DNA of 64,000 bases from Zygnema cylindricum (Eukaryota > Streptophyta > Zygnematophyceae > Zygnematales > Zygnemataceae): the NCBI GenBank assembly GCA_037447655.1, contig JBBHKE010001564.1, positions 309,768 through 373,767 on the forward strand. Reading direction: 5' to 3'. Under the pieces are notes generated by a model, which was given only the letters and a program-made list of their open reading frames with translations, searched no databases and had not been told where the DNA came from. Positions 12,207 to 23,715 of this stretch are shown here, in pieces (the first letter of the stretch is position 1; each line of letters begins with the position of its first letter). The position numbers and the translations under genes were made by a program.

Positions 12207-12399
12207 TTACACAAGAACTTTGAGTTTTTCTTCGTCATATACAGAATTTTCGCCGGATTTTCGGAAAGAGGGCGGTTTCATAGCAAACGTTTCGTCGGGA
12301 TACGAAACATTTAAATTCATCATTTTTATCGAAGCATCGTAAAATTTTTGGGCTTCTTGAAAAACTGGAATATCGATTTTGTCGTTTCCGAGAGGATTA
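12207..12399 (-). CDS. C-terminal exon of an unrecognised gene
   Basis: On the minus strand a pyrimidine-rich tract ending TTTTTTTTTGCAG forms a good 3' splice site. It is followed by one base plus 64 codons, counting the TAA stop at 12207-12209. The peptide begins NPLGNDKIDIPVFQEAQKFY and ends SVYDEEKLKVLV. It is mixed in composition with a run of charged residues, unlike the low-complexity frames around it, so I judge it a real terminal exon. I do not recognise the family. The upstream exon should lie beyond about 12460, where LINE-derived sequence begins, so the gene may have been interrupted there. Confidence 0.45.
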
Positions 12400-12514
12400 C
12401 TGCAAAAAAAAAGACATAAATGCATAAATAGAAGTACAAACAAATAAATCAATCAATCAATAATCAAATAAACAAATAAAGAAAGAAATAACTAATACTT
12501 TTGTAACCAAGTTT

Positions 12515-13153
12515 TTGATGCTGAAGGAATCCATTTGCTTCGTTGCTCGCATGGTGGGGAACGAACTGTCGTGCATGATTTGGTGCGAGATGCCATTGTT
12601 GCCATTGGTGCCGAGGCGGGCGGCGGGCTACACTGTCAAACGTGAGGTTTCTAATATACTTCCACCTCGGCCCCAATCTAAGGGTTCTCGCAGCCCTCGG
12701 GTTGACTTGGTTTTTCTTCATGGTGCTGGGAGGACGCTTGGCGATGTGGTCCTCACGGATCCAACCGGGACACACATTTCATCTCGCGCGGCTTCGCATT
12801 CAGGTGTGGCGGCTCGGGATGCAGCGGCTACAAAAGAACGAGACTACGCTCACCGAGACCAGTCGGACCAGTTTGTCCCATTTGCAGTGGAGATTTTTGG
12901 TTCTTTGGACAAGTCTTTCGATGACTTCCTTCGACAGTGTGCGCGAAGAACGTTTGAATCTCGGGGTCCAGGGAGTCCTCCATCGAGTCTATTAGTTGCG
13001 TTTTATCGTCAGCGTGTCTCAATTGCACTTCAACGTGCGCAAGCGGCGGCTCTCCTTCGACGTAGCACACTCGCGGACGATCGGCGGGGTCTTCCAGACC
13101 TTCCGCCAAGGGACCCTGTTCACATCTATGATCTCCGTGGTTGTGGACTTTAG
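12515..13153 (+). mobile_element. LINE ORF2 C-terminal fragment
   Basis: An uninterrupted 212-codon plus frame in a GC-rich island. The C-terminal half contains QFVPFAVEIFGSLDKSFDDF, then the block FYRQRVSIALQRAQAAALLR, ending DLRGCGL. This resembles the region downstream of the reverse transcriptase in plant and moss non-LTR retrotransposon polyproteins; that family memory is moderate. A decayed second copy at 1777-2160 confirms the sequence is repeated. The reverse transcriptase itself is absent, consistent with 5' truncation. The first about 30 residues may not belong to it. Minus-strand frames here are shadows. Confidence 0.6.
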
Positions 13154-13382
13154 TTTTCGTAAGGGTAGTCTAGTCTTGGCTTTTTCATTTTGTAGGCGGT
13201 CTCAGTCTGTTACTGTTTTGTTTTTGTTCTTTGCTGTTGTTAGTTTTGTCGTCTTTCATTTTTGTTTTTAGGCGTAGTTTACTTTTTTGTGACTCTTGTA
13301 GTCTCCAAATGTTTTTTTTTCAGTTCTACCTTATTTGTACTAAGATGGTTTTCCATCGCAATTTTTGCAATAAAAAAACTTT
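13154..13382 (+). mobile_element. LINE 3' untranslated tail
   Basis: T-rich sequence continuing directly from the stop codon, ending TTTTTGCAATAAAAAAAC near 13382. That polyadenylation-like AATAAAAAAA end is what a retrotransposed 3' terminus would look like. Confidence 0.5.
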
Positions 13383-13389
13383 ACGTTCG

Positions 13390-13692
13390 TACGAGTAATC
13401 TATGATAAAGAATCATTAATCTACAAAGAATATGGTGAATGTACACTTCGTCGTTTGTAGTTTGTGAAAGGACGAGACGGATTAAGCGACGGTTCGTTAA
13501 ACCAAGCGACGCATAATTGCAATGATTACAATGTGAACCGACAATGTTAAAAGTATCCGTACACTAAGAATGAAGTTCTATGAACACATAAGAGACGCGA
13601 AACAAATGTACCGTATTGGAATTTATAAACAAAACTAAAGTACACATAAAACGTACGTTTCGCTAATTACACAACTAAAAGTGTATTCCAAT
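13390..13692 (-). repeat. Dispersed repeat R1, partial copy
   Basis: Matches 58210-58528 in the same orientation, including AAAGAATCATTAATCTACAA and CTAATTACACAACT near the right end. It abuts a minus-strand Copia gag relic at 13693-14002, which may mean R1 is an LTR, although no polypurine tract is visible at the junction. Confidence 0.6.
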
Positions 13693-14030
13693 AGGAGTTA
13701 CACAAAGCGTCCAATCTTCATGTGAGGTTGTAAATATGTAAGGTAACCATGAAATGAGAGAATTGGTCACGAAAGTGCGCTTGATTATTCTACTTAGCGG
13801 ATAGATTTGTAGCACAAGCGTTTTTGGTGGCGGTTGATGTAGGTAGAAAAAGAATTTTGACGTCACCATTGATGCGACCCCACAAATTTTTGAAAGTAAA
13901 GAGGTGTTCGAATTGTAAAGAGGTGTTCGAATTGTAAAGAGGTGTTCGAAGTTTCCAATTGTAAAATTTATTTCTTCGAAATTTTGTGACTGAGTTGGAC
14001 ACAAACGAAGGTGGGGGCCCCTAACCTATT
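13693..14030 (-). pseudogene. Copia gag relic with decayed primer site
   Basis: The minus frame reads MSNSVTKFRRNKFYNWKL, later LWGRINGDV, and in another frame TSHEDWTL. This is the N-terminal UBN2/DUF4219-type gag signature, also seen in TE1 (KFNGSDFYGWK and DAWTLL). Just upstream, at about 14013-14028, the minus strand reads ATAGGTTAGGGGCCCC, a decayed version of the half-tRNA primer site of TE1 and TE2. A 19-bp unit (TAAAGAGGTGTTCGAATTG) is repeated about three times at 13897-13953 inside the gag. Confidence 0.6.
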
Positions 14031-16900
14031 GACGGAGAGGCCACAAAAGGTAAAACAAGGAAAGAACAAAAGTTATTGAAGAGGTTACGGAGAGGGATAA
14101 GAACCTTCTGCACTAATAAAGGTGTATAAAAACCACTAAATATAAACAGAACGCTATAATAAAGTAATACACTTGTAATGTAGCAGTCAGGATTTAGAGG
14201 ATATGAAACTAGACATTAACTTTAATAGAGTTCCAATAGAGGAACGTAAATTCGATAAAATTTAATGTTCTTGAAATATATCCAAAATTGATGTAGGTAA
14301 GGATTTTTTGGTCCCTTAGATAGTAATTAAGAAAAAAAGGAAAATAATAACAAAAGCTTCAAAACAAAAGCTTTTTTGGTCCCCTAAATAATAATCATAA
14401 AAAAATAACAATGGGGGAAATATTGACAAAAAGCTTAAAGTGAAAGTTTTTTTCACCCCTTGAATAACTACCAAAAGAAAAGAAAAGAAAAAAAACAAAT
14501 AATATTCTAAATGAAAGCTTTTTCTCTTGAGTAATAACCAAAAAAAAGAAAAAAGGAAAACAGTTTTTGAAAACAGTGTTTTTAATTCAAAAGTTTAAAA
14601 TCTAACAAAAAACAGTCTAGAAAACTATCGATGCAGATATTAAAACCTATTTTTACATTAAAATATTAAAGTTCAAAAATTTGAATTAGGGACCTTCACT
14701 AGTAAATGACATGGACCAAAAATGACATTTGACAAACGGTGCATGGCAGGTCATCCCATAACCAACTGTTTACAGAAAAAGAGGGGCTTCGAGCTTCAAG
14801 ATGACCACCCTGTGAAATCTAGGTCATCTTATAAACAAACAGTTTAGTGTAAAAAAACCCCTTTGAGAAAACCCCTTGGAGAGGAGACTTCAGGCTCCAA
14901 GAAGACCACCACGCAGAAAAGAGATGGCTAAGCAGACTAGACTTAATATTAAAAAAGCACAACTATATTAGTTAGACATGTATTGTTAGGGGCAAAATGG
15001 CATTAGCCGGGGTGAATGTCGTTTTGGTCTCGTCAATATATAAAAGCATATAATCAAAATAATGTTTTTTGTGTTCAATATTTTTTTCCATCCATGTTCA
15101 TGATTTTTTTTTTTTTTGAATTGCCAGTCTTGAATCATTAAGCTCTCAACATGTTGTACAATATGTGAAAAATTGGTCAAGATTGCACCTAACGCACATG
15201 AATGCATATGTGTACAATACTCCGATCGATGGATATCAAGCATCGCCAAGTACTGCACATTTTTGTGCTAAATGGTCATGAACGTAGGATTCAAAGAAAT
15301 TCATTCTAAAACAAGAACAAAGTTACACTAATGGAACTAAGCATTGCTGAGTATGTGGAAAACAAATATTCATGGCATGACACACCATCACCCATTTTGC
15401 TTGATAGGGCGTCATGGGTCGTTTGCTCATTTTATCGTTGGTGACGGAATTTCTACCTTGAGTATCATTTTCCAGATTTAGTACGCAGAATCTCCCACCA
15501 ATCAAGTGCTAGGCAGAAGTTTGGCAAGACATATTTGTATTTTGTGAAGTAATAAAGGTTATGCATTAGGTGACATCCATGTTTGGTCAATATTTGCAAG
15601 TTTTCACGATATCTATATTTGTCGATTTTCTACCTAGATGTACCAATGTACCAACATTGCAAAATATTGTTTGCAATTTTGGTTCATATACAAAACCGAC
15701 ATTTTGAGATCAACTTTTTTTTCTCGGATGTTTAACTTTTACGAATACGGTCTTTAGAAAAAATAGACCTATGCTAAGCAACAAGATCTCAACTACATAA
15801 AACTATGGTGATTGTCTGTTTTTTTCACATTACAATCAACAACTTTGCATCACTTCAAATATTTTTCTGCTAAAATTCAAGTCACATGGCATCTTCAAAA
15901 AACATCTTTCAAGAATATTTCATTCTCAATTGCAAGGCTGTTATGGAAAACACCACATTCAAATATTCCAGAAAGACATCTACCGCTAAAAAATCGTAAA
16001 AAGCTCTAAAAAGTCCATCTAGAATTTGGCCAAAAAGAGCAGTACACCACAAAAGCACTCAAAAGTAGGTCAAAATATGCTCATACCTTCCATAAACTCT
16101 GCGAAATACCCTTAAATCTTATTTCAATTATTCTGTGATAAGCTTATAAACGATTCATGAACATAATAGTTAGCAATGCAAAATATGTCGACACTAGCCT
16201 TACATTAAAACACCTCTTTCAACCTTCACTGAAGCATTTTTCATTTAATAACCTTCTCCCATCTTGTGAAGAGTTTTCTAGGTACAAATTGTTATGTCCA
16301 CCGTTAGATTCCAAATTGTATTTATTCACGAATGAAAGTGGAGGTCCAAGACCCCAACGATTTTTTTTCCGAACATGCTTGTCATTTTTGTACGTACATG
16401 CGCGTGACGAGCAAGGAAAAAAATAGCGGGTACTCTCCCTCGTGCAAAAATTTTCAAAGACGTTTCACACGTGCAATACCGTTTTGCTATTCGCCAATCG
16501 GCTATTACTTCTATTAAAATCACCTGGCAAGTTGATTCCAGTACAAGTGAGAAGATGAGCTGGAAGCGGGTCCAAAGGATAATAGCGCCAAATTGGAGTA
16601 CGCTCGAAGTTTCAAAAGGACGCGAAATATACTTTGGTTCTTGCCCCATTTTTCGTACGGTGTAACATTTTCTCGTTGCAAGTCTCATTTTCTGTGAAAA
16701 CGACAGAAAAAAACCCTTCCTTAAACACACGAGCACTCGGCCTAACACTAAATGAAACTAACCATATTATCGTTAATTCCTTTTTAATGTTAATGACACT
16801 AATTTATGCTTTTGGGCCAAAAAAAACCACGACAACATAGTGTTATTAACGCTAATATCCATGGGAGGTGTAGCAACAACAAACAAATTGTATATTTCAA
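14031..16900. other. AT-rich region, degenerate repeats, no gene seen
   Basis: Positions 14300-14600 hold about three degenerate units of 90-100 bp with the core AAGCTTTTTTGGTCCCCT. Positions 14745-14915 hold two diverged copies of a block with 'cttcaagatgaccacc'. The right end at 16750-16870 ends GGGAGGTG before TA and looks like a diverged right end of family M; just before it lies a decayed family D-like block. I see no protein domain on either strand. Confidence 0.45.
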
Positions 16901-16913
16901 CCTGTGTTGGCTG

Positions 16914-18135
16914 TAATGTTGGGTATCGAGTAAAATCATATCACGATAATCTCGATATTCGATAGATCTATTATCGATCGGTTAGACTCCTCGATATATC
17001 GTACCGGGACCAACATAAGGTATCGCGATATACTTCGCGATATACATTTCTTTTTAAATTTACTACTTTATATAGTATGTTATTTTATCGAAAACGAAAA
17101 ATTGTCTGATACGCCACGCACGACGTGAATTTTGTTCCGTTACGTCAAAGGTTGACGCCGCAAAATGTAATTTTTCAAACGAAAAGCTCACACTAATTTA
17201 GTCATATGATGATATGACAAAAAAAAATTAAACTGTTCGTTTCAACCAGGAATACTTACCAATCTGCAGGCAGGAAGCATTACATTGATGCTTATCCATT
17301 TCCAGCAATTAGTATTATAGAAAGGTTACATTTTTAGATTTCTCCATGGATTCCCAGGGGATAGGAGGCAGCATGGGAGGTGTAGAGGAAGATGACACTC
17401 AAGTGCTTCCAGATATGGAAACAGTATGTTGTTAGTGTGAGAATCAATGGAAAATTCGGATTTGGATTTCGGATATTGGGAAATTGGGAAATAAAAAAAA
17501 TTGCGATTTTGGGATTATGGGATAATCACCTGTTTGAATGTGGGAAATGTGGAATTAATTGCATAATTTGGACATGTCGGATTTTGAAACCTTTGCGAGT
17601 TTGAAAATTTTTCATTTAGGGAATTACATTTGGAATTTGGGAAAGTAAATAGTTAATATTAATGTGGAAATATGTGTTACTTGTGGCCGCATATTGATAT
17701 CAGAAGTCGGTTGGAATTATATTGCATTTAAAAGAAGTGTAAAAAATTTGAATTTTTATTATTATTGTTGTTACAATTTGTGGTGTAATTTGGAGTAGCA
17801 CTAGTACTAGCAGCAGCACCTGCAGCACTTGTCTCATATTTCAGAAATCACATTTTTCAAGCATAATGTGAGAGAAAACTACAGAAATAAATCTAAAAAC
17901 CAGAAAATAAAATCTGGAGCGTGTACGGGGACACAAACACCAACGAATAGTTATAAAAACCAAGAAAAAAAGCTTCGACATATCGTGATATATTATATCG
18001 ACATATCGGCCCCATATATCGGCAAAATATCGCGATACGTAGCTTGTAGATATATCGAAGCATATATCGATTATCGAGTACCTCAAATTCGGTACATATC
18101 GAATATCGGCAAGTGGTCCTCGATACCCAACACTA
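16914..18135. mobile_element. Non-autonomous hAT-type transposon
   Basis: The element is flanked by a perfect 8-bp duplication GTTGGCTG (16906-16913 and 18136-18143). The left end is TAATGTTGGGTATCGAG; the right end, reverse-complemented, is TAGTGTTGGGTATCGAG. Eight-base duplications and short TA-G-GTTG-like ends are typical of the hAT superfamily. Sub-terminal sequence on both sides is packed with TATCG/CGATA palindromes, likely transposase-binding clusters. A plus exon-like start at 17347 (MDSQGIGGSMGGVEEDDTQ...) followed by a GTATGT donor could be the first exon of a deleted transposase. No dimerisation domain is visible. Confidence 0.82.
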
Positions 18136-18299
18136 GTTGGCTGTTTAAACTATATTCTCCCACCCGGCATAAAAAAGTACTGAAATGTACAAACAAACGG
18201 AAAATGTACAAATTTATATGATACATCCTAATTGAGTTAATTCGAACTTTTAATGTGATTAAAATACATAATTCATGGCGTAATTTCGGCTTATGATCT

Positions 18300-18360
18300 G
18301 CTTACTATCCTCTCCCCCTCCCCTCTCCCACTTCCCCCTCCCCTCCCTCTCTCTATACGT
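18300..18360. repeat. CT-rich low-complexity run
   Basis: Runs of CCCTCTCCC-type sequence. Similar tracts recur at 19080-19145 (GAGAGGG), 21235-21258 and 21690-21750, which are the same simple repeat on one or the other strand. Confidence 0.7.
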
Positions 18361-18534
18361 TGTTTGAAATAGTCAATTTACAGTTGGTTTTCAAGTGATT
18401 ATACAATATCATGTTACGAATCTTTTTCGCATGAGATCTTAGGGTTTGCCATCTTATCCTTTTTTCAACCTAGCGGAGTGCTTCGGGCACTCCTAGGTCA
18501 GCCAGCCTCAATCTGGCCTTGAGCGAGCAACCTG

Positions 18535-18790
18535 TTGGTCGGAGCACCGGTCCTAGAGGGATCATTAAAGCTCAAGAAAAAAGATCAAAAGGGATCGTTA
18601 AGAAGAAAGGAAACGGAGATAAAGGGGTCAATCGCTAAGGATCGAAGATCAAAAGAATCGAAAGGAAGAAGATTATTAAAGAAAGAAAGAAAAAAGAAAA
18701 AACAAGAGGGATCATTAAAGAAGGAAAGAAAAAAAAACATGAGGGATCATTCAAGAAAAAAAAAAAAAAAAAAGAGGGATCACTAAAGGA
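18535..18790. repeat. Purine-rich minisatellite
   Basis: Repeats of GAGGGATCATTAAAG followed by A-rich spacers occur at about 18552, 18706, 18742 and 18773. The reading frame through it is an artefact. Confidence 0.65.
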
Positions 18791-20010
18791 GTGGCAATTA
18801 AGTGCGATGTTTAAATATTCTTTGCTTTTTGGGCAAGTGGTGATGAGCAAAGCCCCTTAGGAACAGGAATAAATACCGCAAGAAGAGGAGGTTGTCATAC
18901 AAACAACAGGACAAGTAAGAGTACCATTGCACTCGAACGAGTTTCACACTTCGCGTTACAAATTGTGGCTTATGCTACTTATTTTACTAAAAAATACAAA
19001 GACCAAAGCTATGACGCAGGAATACTGGAACAAAGTCGATCTAGAAAGGGGGTAGTTCTCAGATTCCTCGAACCTTTGTCCAAAGGGGAGAGGGGAGAGG
19101 GGAGAGAGAGAGGGGAGAGGGAGAGAGGAGAGGAGAGAGGGGCAGTGAAACTTCCACCCTTCAGCCAAAGGTATGCCCTCCGAGACTTCGGTCCAATGTG
19201 TGACAAAATAACACTTGCTGGTCAAAAGGCTCGACTCCTTTGTTATTCCTACGTCATACCTTCGTTCGAAGCCTTTTTCTTAAGGAGAGAAGAGAAGAGT
19301 AGAGAAAAAAAATATTCTTATTGTACGTGTGTTATTATTGCTGTGTTTTCAGTGCTCCTCACTTTCGGCCCAAAGCTTCTCCACTCTTTCGGGCGCCAAT
19401 AGAGTGAGTAGCATAAGTCAAAAGGGTCTCGAGGTGGGACCTGTAATATAAAGTGGGAGGTATATATGACGATGGTCTCGAGGTGTGTAGCACATCTCTT
19501 TTTTTTCTCCTTCTTCTCCTCTATTCATCCTCCTCCTTCCTTCAAGCACGTCACGACTTAGGCCCTTGATGGAAGAAAGAAAAAATCGGAAAAAAAAAAA
19601 CTTGCTTCTTGTTTTCTCTGCTTTTCGACGTCTTCCTATTTGGCGAAAACATAACCCTTTTGTGCGACTGAATTACAAAAGTTATTCTCCCTTCCAGATT
19701 AACGAATATTCGTGAATTCATCTCGAATATTCTTCTCGAGGAATACAAACAAAGCAGTGGAAAAAACACACTATATTATATGTGCTGCTTTGGTTTTGAT
19801 GCCCCGAAGCCTTAAAGGAAGTGTAGAGATAACTTTGGGCACAAGAAATGAAGCAGGACCACCTTTCTCTTCTCTCCCTGAAGCCGAGATTCGGACAAGA
19901 CGTTCAAACCCGAGGTATCGCCCGCCCTCTCCCTCCTCCCCATCTCCCTCTCCCTCTCTCCTCTCCTCTCCCTCTCCCTCACTCTCCTCTCTCCACCCTC
20001 CCTCTCCTCC
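18791..20010. other. No gene seen
   Basis: Mixed low-complexity DNA. The plus frame at 18965-19402 is interrupted by a GAGAGGG microsatellite and has no domain signature. A GGTCTCGAGGTG motif occurs twice near 19426 and 19472. Confidence 0.4.
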
Positions 20011-20012
20011 AC

Positions 20013-20106
20013 TCATCATCATCATCGCCATCATCATCATCATCCCATCACTCATCATCATCATCGTGCTCATCATCACATCGCATCATCATCATCATCA
20101 TCATCG

Positions 20107-20138
<32 letters not shown>

Positions 20139-20160
20139 CGCATCATCACGCATCATCATC
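20013..20160. repeat. (CAT)n microsatellite
   Basis: Long imperfect CAT/ATC array. The His-, Ile- and Ser-rich frames through it are repeat translations, not genes. Confidence 0.9.
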
Positions 20161-20529
20161 TCTCACCTCCACCCCATCATTTCCATTCATTTTCCATCCT
20201 CCATTTCCTTCCATTGTCTTGTTTGGTCCTTCCATTCCATTTTCATTTTGTCCATTCCATCATCATTCCATCGATTTATATTATGTTACATTTTTATTAT
20301 GTTACATCATTATTATGTTACATTACTATTCTGGTGCATTATGTTATATTATTAGATATTGTATCGTATTGTATGTCTAATGCGATTTCGTGCATCGTAT
20401 TTATACTTTGTACTTCGTACTTTTGAGTACTTTGTTTCCTTTCGAATGGAAAGCACGTCGACACTTTCCGCGTGACGATATCTATACCGTGGTTGGCCTC
20501 TCCCACTTCTTCCCCTCTCCCCCTCGCTC

Positions 20530-21080
20530 TCATTGTTGTTGTTTTTGTTGTTGGCAATGTTTTTATTATTTTTTTGTCATTGATTTCCTTATTATTATTA
20601 TTATTATTTTTGTTTTTGTTATTATTGCTATTGTTGTTATTGTTGTTATTATTATTAGTTTTTAGTTTTTAAGATCTGATTATAATTATTTTAGTTATTA
20701 TTGTTATTGTTGTTATTGTTGTTATTGTTATTATAGTTATTGTTAGTTTTTCAGATATTATATGATTATAGAAAGTGGCTGGATAAATTAAAAAGCACGA
20801 TGGTAACCCATCTGAGTCCAGGGGTACAAAAGGGGTGGCATGGCCAAAACTGAAAAACTACAATAAAAAACAAATAGAGCGATGGGAACACAAAAAAATG
20901 TTATTTTAGTTATTATTTCTATAATTGTTATTATTATTATTATAGTTATTGTTGTTCTTGTTGAAATTATTGTTATAACATTTTTCTCGCTATTATTATT
21001 GTTAATATTAGTATTTTTATTTTTAGATCGATAACAAATTTGAAGAATTTTTTTTTCACAAGTTATAGACATCAATTTTC
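20530..21080. repeat. (TTA/TTG)n imperfect repeat region
   Basis: Imperfect ATT, GTT and TTAT repeats on both sides of a short unique stretch (20780-20900). No gene seen. Confidence 0.75.
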
Positions 21081-22084
21081 AATTCATAAAACCACAATCA
21101 CAAAAGAAAAAAAAAAAAAAAAATTATAATACAACAAAGGAAAAACGTTTTGTTTTTTCATAATTTTATTAAACTTAAAAAAAAAATCCATCTCTAGAAT
21201 GAAAGAAAAACTAAGTTATGTAAACTAAGAGAAACCCTCTCCCTCTCCCTCTCCCCCAATATCAAACAAAATTAAATGACCTAATTTCCTAAAAACTATC
21301 ATTCCAAAACCAAAAATTTACTTCTTCTAAAATTGCTCAAACATTTTTGTCTCTTAAATTTTGCTCTCTTTTTCATTTTTTTTTTTTTTTTTTTATATTT
21401 TTCCCAAAAATTCTCTTCTAGACTATCGGTGTTTGACAATCAAAACTCACTTTGACAAATTTGAAAAAAAAAAATCTCTAAAAGACCATATTATGTATTT
21501 CACAAAAATGAAATATAAAAAATTTGAAAAAAAAAAAATAAAAATCAAATAGTTTTTATCAGAAAGGTTTCAGAGAACCCCAAGAAGGTCCTATTTGCAT
21601 ATTTACTCTAAGGGTACTGAAAAAAAAAGAAACAAAAAGAAAAATAAATGGTGGGGAGGAGACATAGAAAATAAATATTAGTGAACAGAGATGGGGAGAG
21701 GGAGAGGGAGAGGGAGAGGGAGAGGGAGATGGAGAGGAAGAGGGAGAGGGAAAAATGGTTCAAGTACCAAAAATAAATAAACAAAAAAACGATAAAAATA
21801 AGCTTAAATTAAAACTACGTGTGAAACAGTTAAGAAAATATCCTTAAACATCAAAAGTTTAGAAAATAAGAGTTAAAATAAAGGAGTTACTATTTTATTT
21901 ATTTATTATTATTATTTTTTTTAACTCCCATTTTCAGAGACTCCCAAACGTTCAAATCTATTTTCACCTTTTCATTTTACATCCCTAAAACCATAAAAAC
22001 AAAAAAAAACCCAATCCCAAAACCAAAACCAAAACCAAAACCGAAAATAAGAAACCAAAATATAATAGAGATGTGATTCCATAC
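21081..22084. other. AT-rich low-complexity DNA
   Basis: A-runs, T-runs and a (GGGAGA)n tract at 21690-21750. Missing 3' exons of the polymerase gene would be expected to the left of 22085, but I could not recognise one. Confidence 0.45.
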
Positions 22085-22601
22085 CCTAATGGAAGTTCTC
22101 CATGCAGTTCGAATCAGTTTGTTTCGCTAAACGGATGGATGGACTTGAGAAGGAGCTCATCGATGAATCTGAAATGATAAAAAAGAAAAGAAAAGACAAA
22201 AAAACAAAAATACAAATAAAAAACAAAAAACAAAATAAACAAAAAAACAAAAAAAAAGAAAAGGGGTAATTTTTTTTCAAATGCCCCTTCCTCTCTTGTC
22301 ACACACTAATAGAGGTAAGAAGGAGGAGGGGAGGGAGGGAGAGGAGAGGAGGAATGAGATGATTTGAAAGTCAATAAATCAACAGTAAATTTCATATTTT
22401 TTGTCGTTTTATCTGTTCCTCATTTTTTTCCCTTCCTCAATTCATAAATTTATTTCGATCATTTCCGTTTATTTTCTACAAAAAGTGAAATATTATAATT
22501 TTTTTAATGAACTTCTATATATTTATTCAACTTTTAATGAAGACTACCAAATTTTCTTGAAATTTTAATGATATTTAGGACTGTGTTTACTAAAATAACC
22601 A

Positions 22602-22623
22602 CCCCCCCCCCCCCCCCCCCCCC
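22602..22623. repeat. Poly-C run
   Basis: About 22 C residues immediately downstream (minus sense) of the third polymerase exon, within its intron. Long homopolymers like this are prone to assembly error. Confidence 0.9.
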
Positions 22624-22833
22624 TCCTTTTTTCACCTGAAGTAAAAGCCTGCATTTTCTGAATAACGGAGACACAGAACTGCCGGTTTTCTCAGTTCCGT
22701 TTCTGTTATTTGTTCCGTAATTTTCGGAGAAAGACGATCGATTCGAAAAAGTCGACAAATTACACGAGAGAAAGAGAATGAAGTTCGAAATCATTAAAGT
22801 TGAAGTAGAGGTCAGCGGCAAGATCCCTGGCAG

Positions 22834-22884
<51 letters not shown>

Positions 22885-22917
22885 AAAAGAAAAAAACAAA
22901 AAAAAAAAAAAAAAAAA

Positions 22918-22957
<40 letters not shown>
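22834..22957. repeat. Long poly-A tract
   Basis: About 120 bases of nearly pure A (poly-T on the minus strand) directly upstream of the acceptor of the third polymerase exon. It supplies an oversized pyrimidine tract for that splice site. Confidence 0.9.
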
Positions 22958-22959
<2 letters not shown>

Positions 22960-23158
22960 AGAAAACAAAACATGCCAACAGAAATAGACAAAAGCAGAAA
23001 AGGACAATTTTAGAGTTCGATCATTGCAAGTTCGATGAAGTCAGCAGAATGTCCCCCGTTATAAAAGATCTTTTGGATTTTTTTTTAAGGATAAAAATCA
23101 ATAAATAAATAAATAAAAACATAAATAAATAAACAAATGAATAAATAAACTAAAGAAA

Positions 23159-23715
23159 CGTTGAAGTACACTTTTAGTTGTGTAATTCGTGAAGCTTTGA
23201 TCGTGGATGCATTTTAGTGCGTACTTTCTTTTCAGTGCGATATTGTTGTTTCCGTCAGTATCACGTTGGTTTATGTAAATTCATTGCTCGTGTACGGGAT
23301 ACCTTTAATACTATCTGGACACATTGTACTTATTGTAGACCTGTCCTTTTATGTATTTAATGTACATTCGCGTGTTATTTCATTATAGATCCTATGAGCA
23401 GACTATTCTTTTTGTTTTTAACTAAAGAATAGATTCTATAAACGGAATATTCTTTGTGTTCTTAACCCCACTGTCCACCAACTTTGTCATTGGCCGTCAC
23501 TAGTTATACCTTTTTGTCTTACGCGGCTTCGATTCTCTTCTCCAATTCTCTTGTGGACTTATTGTAACCGGTCCACTCTAAATCTAGAGCTAGACTTAGT
23601 ACTTAGCCTGTTCATTTTGTACACTCAATTCACTGATTATAATGAGAAAACATTCTCTCCCCTTTGCTTCTCTTGTTGTATTCATCTCGTCTCTTTTTGT
23701 CTTATATTTGGTACC
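23159..23715 (+). repeat. Dispersed repeat R1, opposite orientation
   Basis: Reverse complement of 57850-58528, beginning TTGAAGTACACTTTTAGTTG and continuing to TTGGTACCAAAGCC near 23720. The last motif is reminiscent of an LTR end followed by a tRNA-Met primer site, so R1 may be a solo LTR. It sits in the intron between the second and third visible polymerase exons. Confidence 0.65.

Noticed and set aside
19712-20426. Long plus-strand frames of about 190-220 codons
   Set aside because: They run through CT-rich and (CAT)n microsatellites and their composition is set by the repeats.
22534-22978. Minus frames with long Phe runs
   Set aside because: Translations of the poly-A tract. Only 22636-22826 is kept, as a polymerase exon.
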